From Acanthosoma haemorrhoidale (lineage: Eukaryota; Arthropoda; Insecta; Hemiptera; Acanthosomatidae), in NCBI GenBank assembly GCA_930367205.1, contig OV884012.1, positions 57,805,239 to 57,869,238 on the forward strand: a DNA stretch of 64,000 bases, read 5' to 3'. Position numbers and translations under genes: made by a program. Shown one piece after another: positions 46,680-59,700 of the stretch. Numbering within the stretch: the first letter of the stretch is position 1; every line of letters starts with the position of its first letter. The notes below the pieces were generated by a model. It saw only the letters and a program-made list of their open reading frames with translations, was not told the DNA's origin and did no database searches.

Positions 46680-46910
46680 CTATTGGGTCAACGGATCGGA
46701 GCGCCATAAATCTTCTTCTTCCTCCGATGGTTTTATTTTATCCATGAAATCTCCTTTGTAAGGCTCACAATCTATCTGCCAGGAGCGATTGAATAATTGT
46801 TTCCAACAATACTCCTCACTTGCGAATTCGACATAACTTTCAATCTTTCTGGTCTTGAGATTTATTATCGTACTGTAAGCCTTTCCGTTTACTTTGGCTT
46901 TGCCATGAGT
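46680..46910 (-). CDS. Exon-like open frame without ATG, unknown
   Basis: Between a stop at 46911-46913 and tandem stops at 46677-46682, the minus strand has 76 open codons and no ATG near the start. The product contains NLKTRKIESYVEFASEEYCW, then KQLFNRSWQIDCEP, then a charged end (KPSEEEEDLWRSDP). Aromatic and charged residues are spread evenly and low-complexity runs are absent, unlike random frames in this A+T-rich region. It could be an internal exon (though no convincing acceptor was found), a decayed transposon ORF or chance. The family is not recognised. Confidence 0.3.
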   Translation of the reverse strand, partial: THGKAKVNGKAYSTIINLKTRKIESYVEFASEEYCWKQLFNRSWQIDCEPYKGDFMDKIKPSEEEEDLWRSDPLTQ

Positions 46911-46913
46911 TTA

Positions 46914-47383
46914 ATAATAATTTAACGTAGAAATAGATAAACAGTTGGGTTTTACATGTTTCATTTTTTAATACGTGGCTGATTCATGATTCTAAATCAA
47001 ACATTATCACTCAAAAAATTTATGTTCACATACGGGTGAATAATGTAATTGAATTGTGGGTGTATCTGTTTTCGTATTCATTCTTATTATCTTTCTCATG
47101 TCATAATTATTCAAATTTCTTAATTTTAATTCGAAATCTTCTACTGATCACTTTAGTAAATCTAGTATTTTACAATTGGTCATTCAAGTGAAAGAGCGTT
47201 AATGACTCAGAACGGTGCTGCTTTACATCTTTATAATTCAAAATTTTCCCCGTAGTATTTACTCTCAATTTCTGCCAAGTGTTTACAAACTTGCTACTCT
47301 TTTTTTTTCAAAATTTCACTCAGTTTATTATGCTCACCGGTCGTAATGAGGTATAAACAAACATAAATAAAAAATACATAATT
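46914..47383. other. A+T-rich sequence with one arm of a local direct repeat
   Basis: Bases 47028-47104 (TTCACATACGGGTGAATAATG to ATTATCTTTCTCA) are about 70-75% alike to 48117-48193, in the same orientation. Nothing else recognised. Confidence 0.4.
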
Positions 47384-47898
47384 TTACAGATGTACTTTGA
47401 GCTGTTTTCCATTATTTTCACATTTATTTACTATTTCTATTTCTAAAATATAATCTCTTAGTAATTCGATTTTTTTGTTATTCATATCGGTAGTTAAAAC
47501 TTTTTGATGTATCATTGTTTTTTTGTTTTTTTCTTCCTACCCCCTGTAAATTTACAGATAATTATATACAATTATAAATCCTCAGTCGAATCTATTTACA
47601 AATTATTTTGGTATTTCCTGTAGCATCGCTACGTTATATACAGGTTTTGTTATTTTATAAAAATTATATAATGAATAAACAAGTATAATGATACACATTA
47701 TATGTGACTGGACTAAACTGACTAATAAATGTGATGGGGCACACTTTTTTGATCAAACTTTAAAACTAACTTACATACTAATTCTTAACCTAATTTTTCC
47801 CCGGCAGTCTGTTGCCATCGATACTGGAAGGGGTGGTGGGGCTATAATGTTAAACACTGGGTTGGTTAGGTGCTGCAACGAGTCAACAAACTTGATGT
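47384..47898 (-). mobile_element. Family C LINE 3' end, copy C3, with extended tail
   Basis: The part 47515-47898 matches the family C 3' UTR and the reverse transcriptase end (up to AAACTTGATGTG). The part 47384-47514, beyond the position where copies C1 and C2 have their poly(A), is shared nearly base for base with 60888-61014 next to copy C4. So C3 and C4 carry the same additional 130 bases at the 3' side, separated from the body by an internal A-rich tract. The hairpin seen in C1 is damaged here. Confidence 0.8.
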
Positions 47899-48429
47899 GA
47901 GATAAAGGTAATGAGTATTAATTATTTATTACCTTGAGAGGAAAAATATTTGGACAATAGTTTGTTTTTATAATATCATGCCAGTGCAATAGGTTTCAGA
48001 GGTGCCCACTCCTATTTTTAAATATTTTTTTACGATTTATGTAATATATTTTTTAAATATTTAATTTTCTAATATTTGACATTACCTTATTTATCTCATC
48101 GTGATTCACATGTATGGTCACATATGGGTGCATAAAGTAATTTAATTATAAGTTTAAATGTTTTGGTCTTCATCCTTGCTATCTTTCTCAGTTCGCAGTC
48201 CATAATTACTCATCAGTTTCACACTGAAGTGTGTAATTATTGAAAAGTTAAAATTTCCCTGAAAATCAGGCAACTAAACTTTGATCATTGATAATTATTT
48301 GCCAAGAATACTGACAGGATCGGAACTTGGATCACCAAAACGTAATGTCATAACAATTATCCGTTTATAATGGAATTCTAAAAAGTGTATAATATATTAC
48401 GGCTTTTAACATATTCCTTCTAATTACGA
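47899..48429. other. A+T-rich sequence with the second arm of a local direct repeat
   Basis: Bases 48117-48193 pair with 47028-47104 as noted there. The rest has no recognised feature. Confidence 0.4.
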
Positions 48430-48950
48430 CCAGAGAAATGATGACATTAAAACCCTCCATTATGAGCTTAAAATACCCACTATTCACGATCACATTTCCT
48501 CAACATTCTTTCCAATCTAAGCCAACTTCATTCAATCAGAAATAATTAAAGCACCCAAATCCTCAACTAAGATCTCTTTCAATTATCACCCATCCCTACA
48601 ATCCTCTTTGGGGAATGAAGCGGAAGTGGCCAATTTATCTCTTCTAAATCTTTAGTCATTGGGAGTTCTGCCAATAACTAATGTTTGCTTCTCATGTCCT
48701 GAGGACCTTCAGCCTCCGTTGTTATGTAGTGGTGATGCCGCTGCAAGAATAAGGTTTAGGATCTCCAAAATCACTGCCTCCTACTTCATAGCCAGACAGG
48801 TGACTGGGGAAGGAAGAACTGGGGGATCCCTGGGCTATGTATATTGTATATTATATGAATTTTTATTATAAACACGGTATAAATGTGTATATGTAAAAAT
48901 GGTGTAAATGTGATATTTTATCATAGTTATTTATTGTTCTTCTTGGGCGT
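48430..48950 (+). mobile_element. Family A-related LINE remnant
   Basis: ACCCTCCATTATGAGCTTAAAATACCCA, CACCCATCCCTACAATCCTC, AAGCGGAAGTGGCC, TTTAGTCATTGGGAGTTCTG, TCATGTCCTGAG and CCTTCAGCCTCC follow the order of copy A3 from about 28365 to 28630. The 3' UTR follows, with diverged GTATAAATG repeats. It is old, without an open frame, and most like the remnant at 30545-30985. Confidence 0.65.
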
Positions 48951-50492
48951 AATATAAAAGAAATGTTGTTTTGTATTTGATCTGGTTTAAATCGTATGGC
49001 ATCTTGTGTTATCTGATCAGAATATGTCTACATTAACTTTGTTGGCTAAGGATCTCCAGTCTCATTGTTGTGCAAAAATAAAAAAAGTCCATATTATCAA
49101 TCCAGTTCAACCTTTACAATGTGCTACGTTATAAAATTGTCTACCGCTACGACTCCGCTTATGGTCACCGACTCTGAAAAAGACATGACGTACCGTTAGA
49201 GTGACAATGAGAAATATTGGGTTTGTCTGAAATGCTGAGCGTAGCTACCAACAGGGAGAGATAAGATCTAGAGTGACTCATAAGGCCTTATTGCTCTATG
49301 CCATTGGAAATATTAACTGTCACGAGTTATTTAGGCTGTTGGGTCCCTGTCCGGCCACGAATCGATTTATGGCCGATCCCACGTTAATGGTTTAATGTTC
49401 TCAAATGAACGATGGTAGTGAAAGATTTATTTTCCATTTTTATGTATATTCCGTGAACTACAATCTCCCAGTCGTCTTCGTTCGGAAAACCCGTTACACC
49501 TAAGGCATAGCAACTATTCAAATATGGCATTATTCAGTGTAACAGATTTATGTGTATTGTATTAGCTCTGTTTCCTCCAAAAAAACATCGCCCCGGCACA
49601 TGCCCAATTTGCCCCATTATGGCCGACCTAACTTCTGTACTATAAAAGAACTTGACGTTCATCTTTCTATTTCCGATTGAAATATTATATGTCACTAACA
49701 TACATATATATATGAGCTCAAACACAGGCACCTGTTTACGGTTTGCAACTCAATGCAAACTCTAGATTAGAGTTTCTACTTTCCAAAAGGTATAATCCTC
49801 TTTTGTATTTTGGTATAACTGTGTGTGTACTGTCTGGTGTGTAAGCCTCCCAACAACCTCAAAACCTCATCAGTATTTCTCTCCTTACTACACTATAACG
49901 TAAAATGACTAATAGCATTAGATATGGACATGCAACATAACATTTAATGCTACATTCTAATTTAGTAATTCTTTTTATAGAATAGAATAAAATATTTCAG
50001 ACATTCATTTAAACCTATGACGGTATTTGAACTTAATAAACAATACCATTTTTGCAAATATTTAGTTGTTTTGAGTTTCCTAGCTGTGAAGTGTTTTCAT
50101 TCAAAAGTACTGAGTAAGGTTTTAACAATAAATTGGATTACACACCTAAAGAACTTTCAACATTGTTTCTACTCTATATTTGTTGATTATTTACTAAATC
50201 CCAATCAGATGTATTTCATTACCCAATGAGTTACAGTGGGTTTGGTACAATGAGAATTGTTTTGCCTTAGAAAACAAGAGCGAACATTCTTTTTAAATGC
50301 TTAAATGCTCTAAAAGAATTCAAATCGGTTTTTTAATTTACTGATTATTTCAAAATTGTATTTCATGTACCCGAACTCATTTCATATATTTGCCAGAGGC
50401 CAGAGCACGTCTAAACTAACACTAAAATAATCACTAGCATGAAAACTGAAACAAAAAAACCTACTTGAAGATTAATTTCTAGTAGTCCATAA
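48951..50492. other. Unassigned sequence
   Basis: No supported gene. The stretch 49140-49400 is less A+T-rich and unique, including CGAATCGATTTATGGCCGAT at about 49358, whose TTTATGG core is a posterior-Hox-like site. The rest is A+T-rich. Confidence 0.35.
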
Positions 50493-50815
50493 GGAGTCCT
50501 GGCAATGGCCAGTTTCTCCAATCATGTCCTGAGCGTCTGTGGCTCTCGCGATCTAAATCAGCCTCCACTTGCTTTTATCCAGTGACGCGGCTGACGGAGG
50601 AGCGTGGGGGACTTCCCAAGCCTCCGCTTTCTCTTTCCATGCGAGGGCGGTGACAACCATGTGGACTTGGGAGGTCTCTGGGCTGTTTGTAAATACTGTA
50701 TAAATGAGCGAGTGAATGAACATTGTAAATATGGTATGAATGAGAACATTTATCACAATTACTTATTGCCCAAAAAGACAGATTGTAATTTTTTCATAGT
50801 TAAATTATTTCATAT
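50493..50815 (+). mobile_element. Family A LINE 3' UTR, copy A7
   Basis: From GGAGTCCTGGCAATGGCCAG onward it aligns with 28557-28850 of copy A3 throughout, ending with a modified terminus (TGTAATTTTTTCATAGTTAAATT). The terminal hairpin is weakened (GCCCAAAAAGAC). Target-site duplications were not clear. ORFs on both strands at 50553-50840 are shadows. Confidence 0.8.
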
Positions 50816-52539
50816 ATATTTAATTCTTCTTCCTAGTTAAAGCATTGTGTACATTAGTTTCTACTAAACTATTTCTACCCTTACAATTTTTAAGAAACCT
50901 TCGAGTGAACATATTGCACCTAGAAACAAAAGCTGATGAAGAGTTAGATTTTTGTCAAATTTATTAATAGGCAACGTGGCGATACCAGGTGTAAACAAGG
51001 TCAGAATCAGAAACAAGTCCTGATAACAAGATAAGAAAAAAAGATGTTAATGAAGTTTCTTAATAATTAATAACAAACGTTAGGTATAAAGGAATAAACA
51101 CACAAATAAACAGAGATAAGTCTTATGAGAACACGTCTATGAAATGATAACAACCATGAAAAAAAAATCATAAATAAATTAACGAAATAAAGAAATGGCG
51201 TTTACTTTAGAATAATGTTGACATGCTGGCCATCTCATCTGGTAACGAGTGATTATTGTGTGTTAACAAATACACTTAGTTGCGAGGAGAAAAACAGATT
51301 GATCTATCGTTACATCATTTTTTTCCATTTTATAGTTAGTAATATATGCGATACTTGTATATTCCTAAGTACTAAATCCTAGTCGTATAAACAGGCAAGA
51401 GAGGGGCGTAGGATGTATCACTCATGCCCATTCATGTATTCAAAAGTTATAAATCGGTCCGCGGCAGGCTGCCTGGAAAAAGTTATTAAATTGTTTTTCT
51501 CTAAAAGTCGGCCTTTTGTCGCTAAGGTGTAGTAACATGGCGCCCTAACAATGGACACCGCAGCATGAGATATGTCTCTAACCTTTCCCCTCTCCGCGTA
51601 TTAATATTAATACACACCGCTCAGGTTCACCGTTTACAAAATGATATTGTTATTTATTTATATTTATACTTGCCTAGTGCGTGTACGAAATGCAGGTGGG
51701 GCAGACTGGAGGCCGTGGCGACCTACCGCGACGAATTCATTTTAATCCCGTGTCATTTTTCTTTCTAAATAGTGTCTTTTGTTAGGCCGTGATATATGAG
51801 ATTTGGCATTCTAATGTCATCTGTATGATAATTTTCTTACGCCTTCGTATTAAAAATTCATAGAATTAGTTAAATTAGAATTATTTATCCGTTTAATTAC
51901 TTCTTTTAAACATTTATTTTTGCTTTGCATGATATTCACTGAGCGACATTCAGGAAAGTTTGAAATTGAAACAAATCAACAAACCTTACAGCCTTTTATC
52001 TTTCGGTGAAGAATAAGGGGAAAACATCGTTTTTGTTTAATATCATCCACCTTTTATTCAAAAATTTAATATTGTTTAAATAATTTAACAGGGAAGCAAT
52101 TCCTCTTTGCTAGGGAGTAAGGTTAAAAAACGATTTGCTTTTATAATCAACATGTGGGTAAAAATCTAATGTGTGAACATCGTCAGTATAATCAAAATAG
52201 GAAGGAAGGAATGGTTAACCTGAGGATTTTTGTTGCCCATGGCATTAGCCTGTTAGCTAATAAGTGATTAACCGTAGTGAAGAGATGCCAGAAAACACTG
52301 ATGTGAAGCGGGAAATAAGCGATTTTATCAATTATTAATAGGATTAATTATAATGACATAGATATCGTCGTCGTCATCATAAGAAAGTCCCTTAAGCCCA
52401 ACATACAAAATATGGAGTTATACGTAGACGATATACAAAATCTAATGTTTTTTTTTATTGTTAGGACTTTGTTAGGATCGCTGGTTTTAAAACAAGACTA
52501 ATACTTTATTACACCATCGCGAAAAATATGCATGTAATT
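50816..52539. other. Unassigned A+T-rich sequence
   Basis: No supported gene; a less A+T-rich patch at 51540-51760 has a 67-codon ORF without family features. Confidence 0.35.
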
Positions 52540-52900
52540 TCGATTATAATCCTCCGGTGAGCCTCGACTATGTGCAGTTTGTAGCCTGAGCATCTCCGGC
52601 AAGTGTTTACGATGAAAGTTATATTAATAAATATTCAGTGAAACATAACACTAGCGGGTACAATAACCATCTATTAGAAGTACGCGGGGAGGCGGACAGC
52701 TCGGACGGTTTTAAGTGCACAAGTTCTACGCAATTAATAAGCGCAGTAATTATGATGTAAGCCGGAGATGTTAACATACTGCTCTGAGAGTCCCGTAGAT
52801 CAGTCTCCCCGGGCGGCCGGATAATCGTTTGATAATTTCCCAGAGGTTTCCGCCCGATTAGAAATTTATACTTTTTAATTAACTGTCCGTCTATCTGTGA
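52540..52900. promoter_or_regulatory. Unique island rich in homeodomain- and Fox-like sites
   Basis: This unique, less A+T-rich block carries a TGTTTAC Fox-like core (52604-52610), CAATTAATAA (52731-52740), TAATTATG (52747-52754) and TTAATTAA (52875-52882), mixed with CG-containing words. Clusters like this are typical of developmental enhancers, but the sites are short and the assignment is inference. No ORF lies here. Confidence 0.28.
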
Positions 52901-52968
52901 CCTTTATAAGAAACTGTTTCGATGTTATCGCGGGCTTTAAGGCCTTACTCGTATACATGTATATATAA

Positions 52969-52998
52969 TCAAGAGTAATTCTCTGGAATTACTCTTGA
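52969..52998. repeat. Perfect 13-bp inverted repeat
   Basis: Arms TCAAGAGTAATTC (52969-52981) and GAATTACTCTTGA (52986-52998) surround a 4-base loop TCTG. It is an isolated hairpin with no T run after it and no neighbouring gene. Confidence 0.85.
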
Positions 52999-52999
52999 A

Positions 53000-55011
53000 G
53001 CTACAAAAAATCACTCAAGAACATTTTTTTTTGTTCTTAGTCACGATTACAATACTCTGTTGGAAAGAAATCGCTAAAAAGTTGGTATATAATAATAATA
53101 TCGTTATTGTCCTGGAGCAATGTCCTCTTCATAGCAAACATTCATTTTACATAAACTGGGCTCTTTGACAGGTTATCAGCCCCGCTAGCATTTCTAATAT
53201 GCAGGACAAATATTAAAACCTTGTACATCATTATTGATAGGGCTTATTTATTCATATTTGTGTAAAATTTCAATTCATACCAAGATTTCACACTCCAAAG
53301 ACTTGTCCACTATGTTCCGGCTTTCCTCCAGGGCGATTGGGCTACAGATACTCAGAACATGAGTGGAAATGATGACAAGTGCCACTAATATGATATTCAT
53401 ATTTATTTACAATAGAGGTTCGTACCACCACCGTTTTAGGTGACGATGAACATTGTAACGTAACGATAATAGGGGTATTATGAAACCATGAGGATGGTTC
53501 ACGAGGTCCATGAAGGAACCCCAGCTACACACATATACACAAATATAAATACACATATCTTTTAATAATTAAATATATAAAATGATATAAATGTAAACAA
53601 AAGCAAGTTGAAAAAGGTACATCAAGAACATGCTTAAAAAAAAATTAATAAAATATCTAAACAAATCCACGCACTCACAATCACCAATATGTAAATACCT
53701 ACTTACTTAGATATTTTTACACTTGAAAAAATAAAAATACCCAAAGTAGTTCCCAAATTATTTGTTTAAAAAAGCATTACTTGTATTTTAGTGTTGGCTG
53801 ATTGTCCTTTAATTCATTCGGCACCAATTAGTAAACGAGAGTACTGGAATATTATGATAAGAAAAACGAATACCGTAGAAAAAGCAATATCTGCCGTAAA
53901 TAATGCGAATAACGGGATATTTAGATCTCACATGCATCGTAGTACGTACTATAATTAAATGTAATAAATATAATTATAATAGCTTTTCAGATATTTTACA
54001 ATGGCGGTATAATCGTGAAAATGGCTCGTATCAGTGTAAAGTAAATTCATCCTTCCAGCATGGCATCACGTACTGTTTTATGATATTTTCTATTATTTGT
54101 AAAATATGTATTACATATATTAATTGTTAATCTCCACCAGTGCAGTGAAGTTGTGGGAATGTGAAAACGACACCAAATCCTTTTTACCATCATTGTCCAT
54201 ATGCAATCATATTTATTCAAGGAAACTCGCAAGAGACTATAAATCCGTTATAATGGAACTGGCTTGAGCCACTGGCACAAAGCGAGGTTGGAGAAGAAAG
54301 TTCTGCGGCGGTACATGCGTGCTGTTGACAAACACAGGCCGAGATGACAAAAGAATTAACACGCGCCTAAAAGACGTCATATGTCAAAATCGCATCGATC
54401 TGGAGTTATCGTAACACCGGCTGACAGATCTAGTCAGAGATAAGGTGCGGTACAGCGCAGATGCTGTGAGTGCGTGAGGCGATGGTAATCTGGAACACAT
54501 CGGAGCCTGTGGTAAACCGAACGGTTTCATCAGTTCTTACCCAACCAACCGCACTTACTCCAAGAAACCGAAATACATCTCTCCTACTTTTATATGTTTT
54601 CCTAATTTTATAGGCCCTAACAAGGATTGTAAAAACACGTGATTACCGCTAAAAGAGAAATCGGAGGGGGCCCCAAGAATGTCAACAGCATTGCTTAAAA
54701 GAGTAAAATACATGTTTTTGTTAGTTGATAAATATTTGTAACTGTTAGCATTCATATAATCAATGGACCTATGAGCTTACTGACCAGCTAGAATGTCAAC
54801 ATAATCATGATTGGATCACAACAATTAAATTATCCTTAATATAGTATGTTCTTATGACATATATGACATGGTAAGTAGCAATAATCGAGTATCAAACTGT
54901 TTGACTATGTTGTATTCTAATTTGACTATGAACTATCACCTTTAATAATTCTACATCTCCCTACCACCTTCATTATCATTGACTTCCCTTAAAAAAAAAA
55001 ATGAGTAACTT
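53000..55011. other. Unassigned sequence
   Basis: No supported gene. The stretch 54240-54540 is richer in G+C and has codon-like texture in parts (VLRRYMRAVDKHRP in one plus-strand frame, near 54290) but stops soon after; it may be a decayed element. The rest is A+T-rich. Confidence 0.35.
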
Positions 55012-55930
55012 AGCCCTTGAAAACAAACAGAATTGCAGTTTCTAAGAGTAGACCAAGCTTTTGAACTGGTTTGGAATTCCGGCTTACTGTAGAAGATCAA
55101 AAATATTCACCAGGGGCCATATTCCTAGTTCTACAGTCCTTCTTTTTCTCCAAGTCCAATGTGGTTAAGAATTCCTATAGTCTTACTATCCTACCTATTA
55201 GTTCTGTCACATCAGCAAGAACTTGAAACGGTACCCTACGGAACCATCACACGAGACTATAATATCAAAACACACGGTTTGGACATTTCAATACACATCT
55301 TCAATGAACTACTACAACAACTACTAACATCTCTGAAATGAACTACTAATTTACAGACATAACAAAAGGTGTGAGGCCCTACGAAATGGTCAAATATTAC
55401 GATCATTTAATCCTTACAATCAAAAGTCCTGAGAACAATAGCTTATATTAGCAGCATAACCCTATATTACGATCTTAATAAACCTTGGTACTTCTAAGTT
55501 CAAGAAATTTCACTGAAACTTAACCAAAGATCCTAATCCACTAGACCAGTCATTATACAGCTTCATACATCCCTATTAACCTTCTCGAAGCTTAAAGTGG
55601 TCTCGTGTCCGGCTGTGAATTCATGACAGTGGGATTTCTGGCAACGGTGAGTTTCTCCAATCCTGAGCGTATGTGCCCCTCACGCTCTTCGTCAGCCACC
55701 ATTGGTCCGTATCCGATGATGCAACTGATGGAGAGTGTAGAGATCTTCCGAGCCTCCACTACCCCTTTGGCATCCGAGGGAGGTGACAACATGCCAGATT
55801 CTAAGGTCCCTGGGCCATGTGTATTTGTATGAAAGGGAATCGTATGAATGAGTGAGGGAATTCTGAACGGTAAATATAGGATGAAGGGAATCTTTTATCG
55901 CGATTATTTCACTTTTATATCAATAAATTC
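55012..55930 (+). mobile_element. Old family A LINE copy A8 with internal deletion
   Basis: Homology to copy A3 starts at CCCTTGAAAACAAACAGAATTGCAG (A3 27575 on) and includes a decayed GACCAAGCTTTTGA (the AQAFD palm motif). After about 55190 it jumps to the thumb region (A3 about 28110), skipping roughly 400 bases that include the FADD box. It then follows the thumb, C-terminus and 3' UTR to about 55930. Many stops and indels mark it as an ancient copy. Confidence 0.75.
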
Positions 55931-56169
55931 TATTATAAAAAGGAAAAAAAGAACGATACCAAGCCTCGTGTAGACAACTCATCTATGCCGGGAAAGGTCA
56001 CTACCTCCTGAGAGTAACGAGTAAAGAATTTTTTTATATTACTGCATTGTGAGATTACGTTTTTCAGCAAGGAAGGGTAAAATATCCACTACTTTGGAAG
56101 AGAGCGGAGCCAATGGCCGCTCTTCATGGTAGCTACCTAACGAATATCTTCCATGATACTCACTCTAAT

Positions 56170-56262
56170 GAATTGTCCATTAATGGGCCTCATGAATGAT
56201 CACAGTTCCTTATTAACCAAATACGGTAGATTGTAATTTTATTTCAATAAAAATGTTCGGCT
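56170..56262 (+). mobile_element. Weak family A LINE 3' terminus
   Basis: CATGAATGATCACAGTTCCTTATTAACCAAATACGGTAGATTGTAATTTTATTTCAATAAA-like order matches the last 80 bases of family A (ATGAGATCATTT, TTATTGCC, GGCAGATTGTAATTTTA, AATAAA). Strongly diverged. Confidence 0.45.
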
Positions 56263-56399
56263 ACTAACGAAGAAGAATTTATTTGGAATATAGTTGCATA
56301 TCAAATAATAAACAAAGTCGTTGTGAACAGCCTTTCTATATCTAAAACTTGAAAACCACACTCTTTTTTGAAAAACCATAGCAATGGAAATGTTTATAG
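56263..56399. other. Unassigned A+T-rich sequence
   Basis: Nothing recognised. Confidence 0.4.
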
Positions 56400-56770
56400 G
56401 ACCGAATCAGTGGTGTGTATTTTCGCATTTCGGACGCGAGCTCGCCCGCCATAAAGATCGAAACTTTTTGTTATAGCGCACTAGCCGTAAAGAATGATAT
56501 TCATACAGTCCAGATAACATTATATTAAAGGGCATTTTATTCGGTCGTAAAATAAGGCTCATTCATCTCAATGAGAAACGAAATAAAATCGGCCGTTTAG
56601 AGATGAAAATGCAACCTACAGGACAGTTTCCTGTATACAAATAAATAAAAGTATTATTTTACGGTATAACTCAATGGGCTAGTCGTGCCCGTGGGAATTG
56701 TATATGCGTCTGTGTAATGGTTCATAAATTCCTTGCAATCGTGTGTGGCCCTTGCTAACTCGAGCCCAGT
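56400..56770. promoter_or_regulatory. Unique island with Hox/Caudal-like sites
   Basis: This unique stretch with more CG words than its flanks contains CCATAAA (56449-56455) and GTCGTAAAA (56544-56552), which resemble binding cores of posterior Hox and Caudal proteins (TTTAT/TTTAC). No ORF or repeat explains it. The regulatory role is inference. Confidence 0.25.
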
Positions 56771-59700
56771 CTTTCGATTATTTATTGAATTTTTTTTTCT
56801 CGTTTGGATCAATTTATTTGAATTTTCAACTGCTCACTTTGAATTTACAATTATAATTTTGATTTATCAGGGTTTGTGCAATAAACGGTCGCTATAAAGT
56901 TTTGTCGCTTAAAAAAAAACTGTTATCGATATTCACTTTGATTGATGATGAATCTCATGGGTAGGACAATTAAGGGTATGGTTACTGGCTCAAAAATAGT
57001 TGATGTAACTATTGTTCCCAACAGTCCCTATAGGTCTTAATACACTGCTCAGTAAAATAGAAACATATTTATTTTTGTAAGGATTAACTAATTATTCAAT
57101 CAATCCCCTTAAATCAATCAATGGAGTTAAAAATAGTCGTTGGATCTAAATGGAACTTCCATTTAAAATTCCATATTTATTTTCGAACAGGGACTCACTA
57201 ACTCCAGGACAAACACGCAGGCAAACAAAAGCTTGAAAAAAACCAACAAAAATCCAAAAAACACTCCTAATTTTAAAGTTTACTAAACCTGTAGGTTTTA
57301 TTTATTTTTCTTCAGCGTCTAAGATCGTCTGGGCTGCTTATAACTAAACATAAAATCTTGGGCTGTTTTCTGGATTTCGGTGACTTTTATGATTTTTTTC
57401 TCAAAATTAGAAACAATGTCTATATTTTAGAATGTAGACCTGAATCTCCATGTTCGAAACTCATCACTTAATCAATCACTTGGCATTAAAGATATGTTTG
57501 TCCTTAATCAGGAGTAACGCATCGAATTGATGATCTTAGACTAATAATTAACAATTTCTGTGTTTACGTGTTGTGTTCCGGCTGTGAGTTTTATTGATAG
57601 ATACTTACAAATTATTGGTTTCTTTCGTTGAGAATTATCTTTCATTGAAAACATAATTTTACTAACATCTATTACAACATAGTACATATACTGAGTTGCA
57701 TTATAAATCTAAGGATTGCCACACAGGGATATTGTTACTACCACTCCCCTCGATAATATTCACAGAGAAAGATCATTAAAATAGAAATTCATTCTTCATT
57801 TTTTTTCTAGACTCTACAGAATGATACTATGATAAAAGTGTTAACATCACTCATGAATTAAAAACATAGCTTATAGAATTAATGATTATAGAATTGAAAG
57901 AACAAAAGACTTAGTTATTCAATGTCCATAGCTTCACAGATTTTGAAGCAATGCATAAATTTAAATATTTGCATAAAATTACAATAAACTATTGTACGTT
58001 CTTAACATATATAATAATTAAAATTATCAAATCAATGTTTTTAATTTTACCTTTTTTGTTAAATTTTTAATTTTAATATAAATCAGTTTTATAAATATAT
58101 TATTAAGAAAACAAACTTGTTAAGAATTTAAATGTATTTAGAATTCAATAAATATTGAGTATGTTTTCGGGATCCTGGTGTATGGGTTCTGACAGACTAA
58201 ACCATAATTCTATCTTAACTTATTTATACTCATAATTCTTTATATTAAATGGTTTATCTACTTGCGAATTATTGGTTTATTTTATCCTAAGAGTTTTCAA
58301 AATATGAAAGTCATTCTTAAAGGCTAAAGACCGTACTCACATAGCAGTTTAAATATAAAATCTAATCAATAACTGAACATACATAACGGTGGTCATGTAC
58401 ATTGTAATGTGTAATTTTTATTTTGTTTTAGTGAAATATAATTACAAAAATTAATTAAAAATTGCGTTCACATAATGATCACTAACGCAACTAGCCTTCA
58501 TTTTTAAATGCATAATATTTTGCAGGATTTCACCATTTTTATGCCCGGATGCTGTTATACGCCCAACAACCCAATGAAAAATATTGAAGGTCTATAATTG
58601 AATTAATTTGTCATTAGACCATGAGTATTTGTCTATCAAATGGGGTACAGTATCAAATTAAATATCCCAAAGTTCAAATTTATCTTATACCATCGGCTTA
58701 TGGGATATAGCACTTTCGCAGCCTGAGGATGATATTCTGCATCGAAGTTTAAGTTCATTTCCCCTAATTTAAGGATTTAGGTATAAGAGAAAAACCAAGA
58801 CAAATAAAGGGTTATTAGTTGAAGTTAAGTAATTAATTTGATACCGAATCACGTAATAACAATCTTGTAACAAGTTAAATTTTAAATAAAACTATAACGG
58901 TTTCTTATTATAAAAACAAACCTTTCAGACTTTTTGGTGAAAGTTAATTGTTTTCTTTCATATTGAGTAGGGCATCAAATTAAAGTGACTAATAACCATT
59001 TTGTAACTTCAATGGATTACAGTTATTCTTAATTTGACCCCTAAAGAAACCCTTAATTATACGATTGCACTTGTTTTTGTTGAAATTGAAACTTGAATTT
59101 CTAACTTTTTAGTATATTTAAAAATTAACATTCCTTAGAACTTTTTATTTTTACTACAAGCTAATGGCAGGAGATCCAAATCGATAGCAGGTTAAACCAA
59201 TATTTAAACCTCATGAACAAACTAGTTAATTTAATTTTGTCAATTTTCTAAAGCAAACAAAACTAAATAAAAACAGGAGAAAGTTAAATAAGCAGCCAGC
59301 TCATGGGTCATAAGAAAACTCGAAGAATGTGCTCGTGACCAGAGCCACTATACTCCAGTTCTCAGAGCCGAGAAGTTGACGCTTAGAAGTGCAACTATCT
59401 TTCATAAGCACACATAAGTACCCCTGATCCAGAGTATTTAAGATAGAAACATTTTTACATAAAGAACTTTCCCAAGCACGAAGTTCAGAGAAAGTACTAG
59501 ATATTGATTTCTATTCGTGAGAATATCTAAGCTACCTTCAACTGCCCTCCAGAAAACGTTATGGACAGGTGACTTCTTTGTCTAATAACATCTTCTTATA
59601 ATTTAAATACTGCTTTAGTCTCAATTTGGCACGTTCTAAATTGCGAAATTTCCATCTGAGATTCCGATTTGATTGCGGCATCACCAAAACAAAATTGTGT

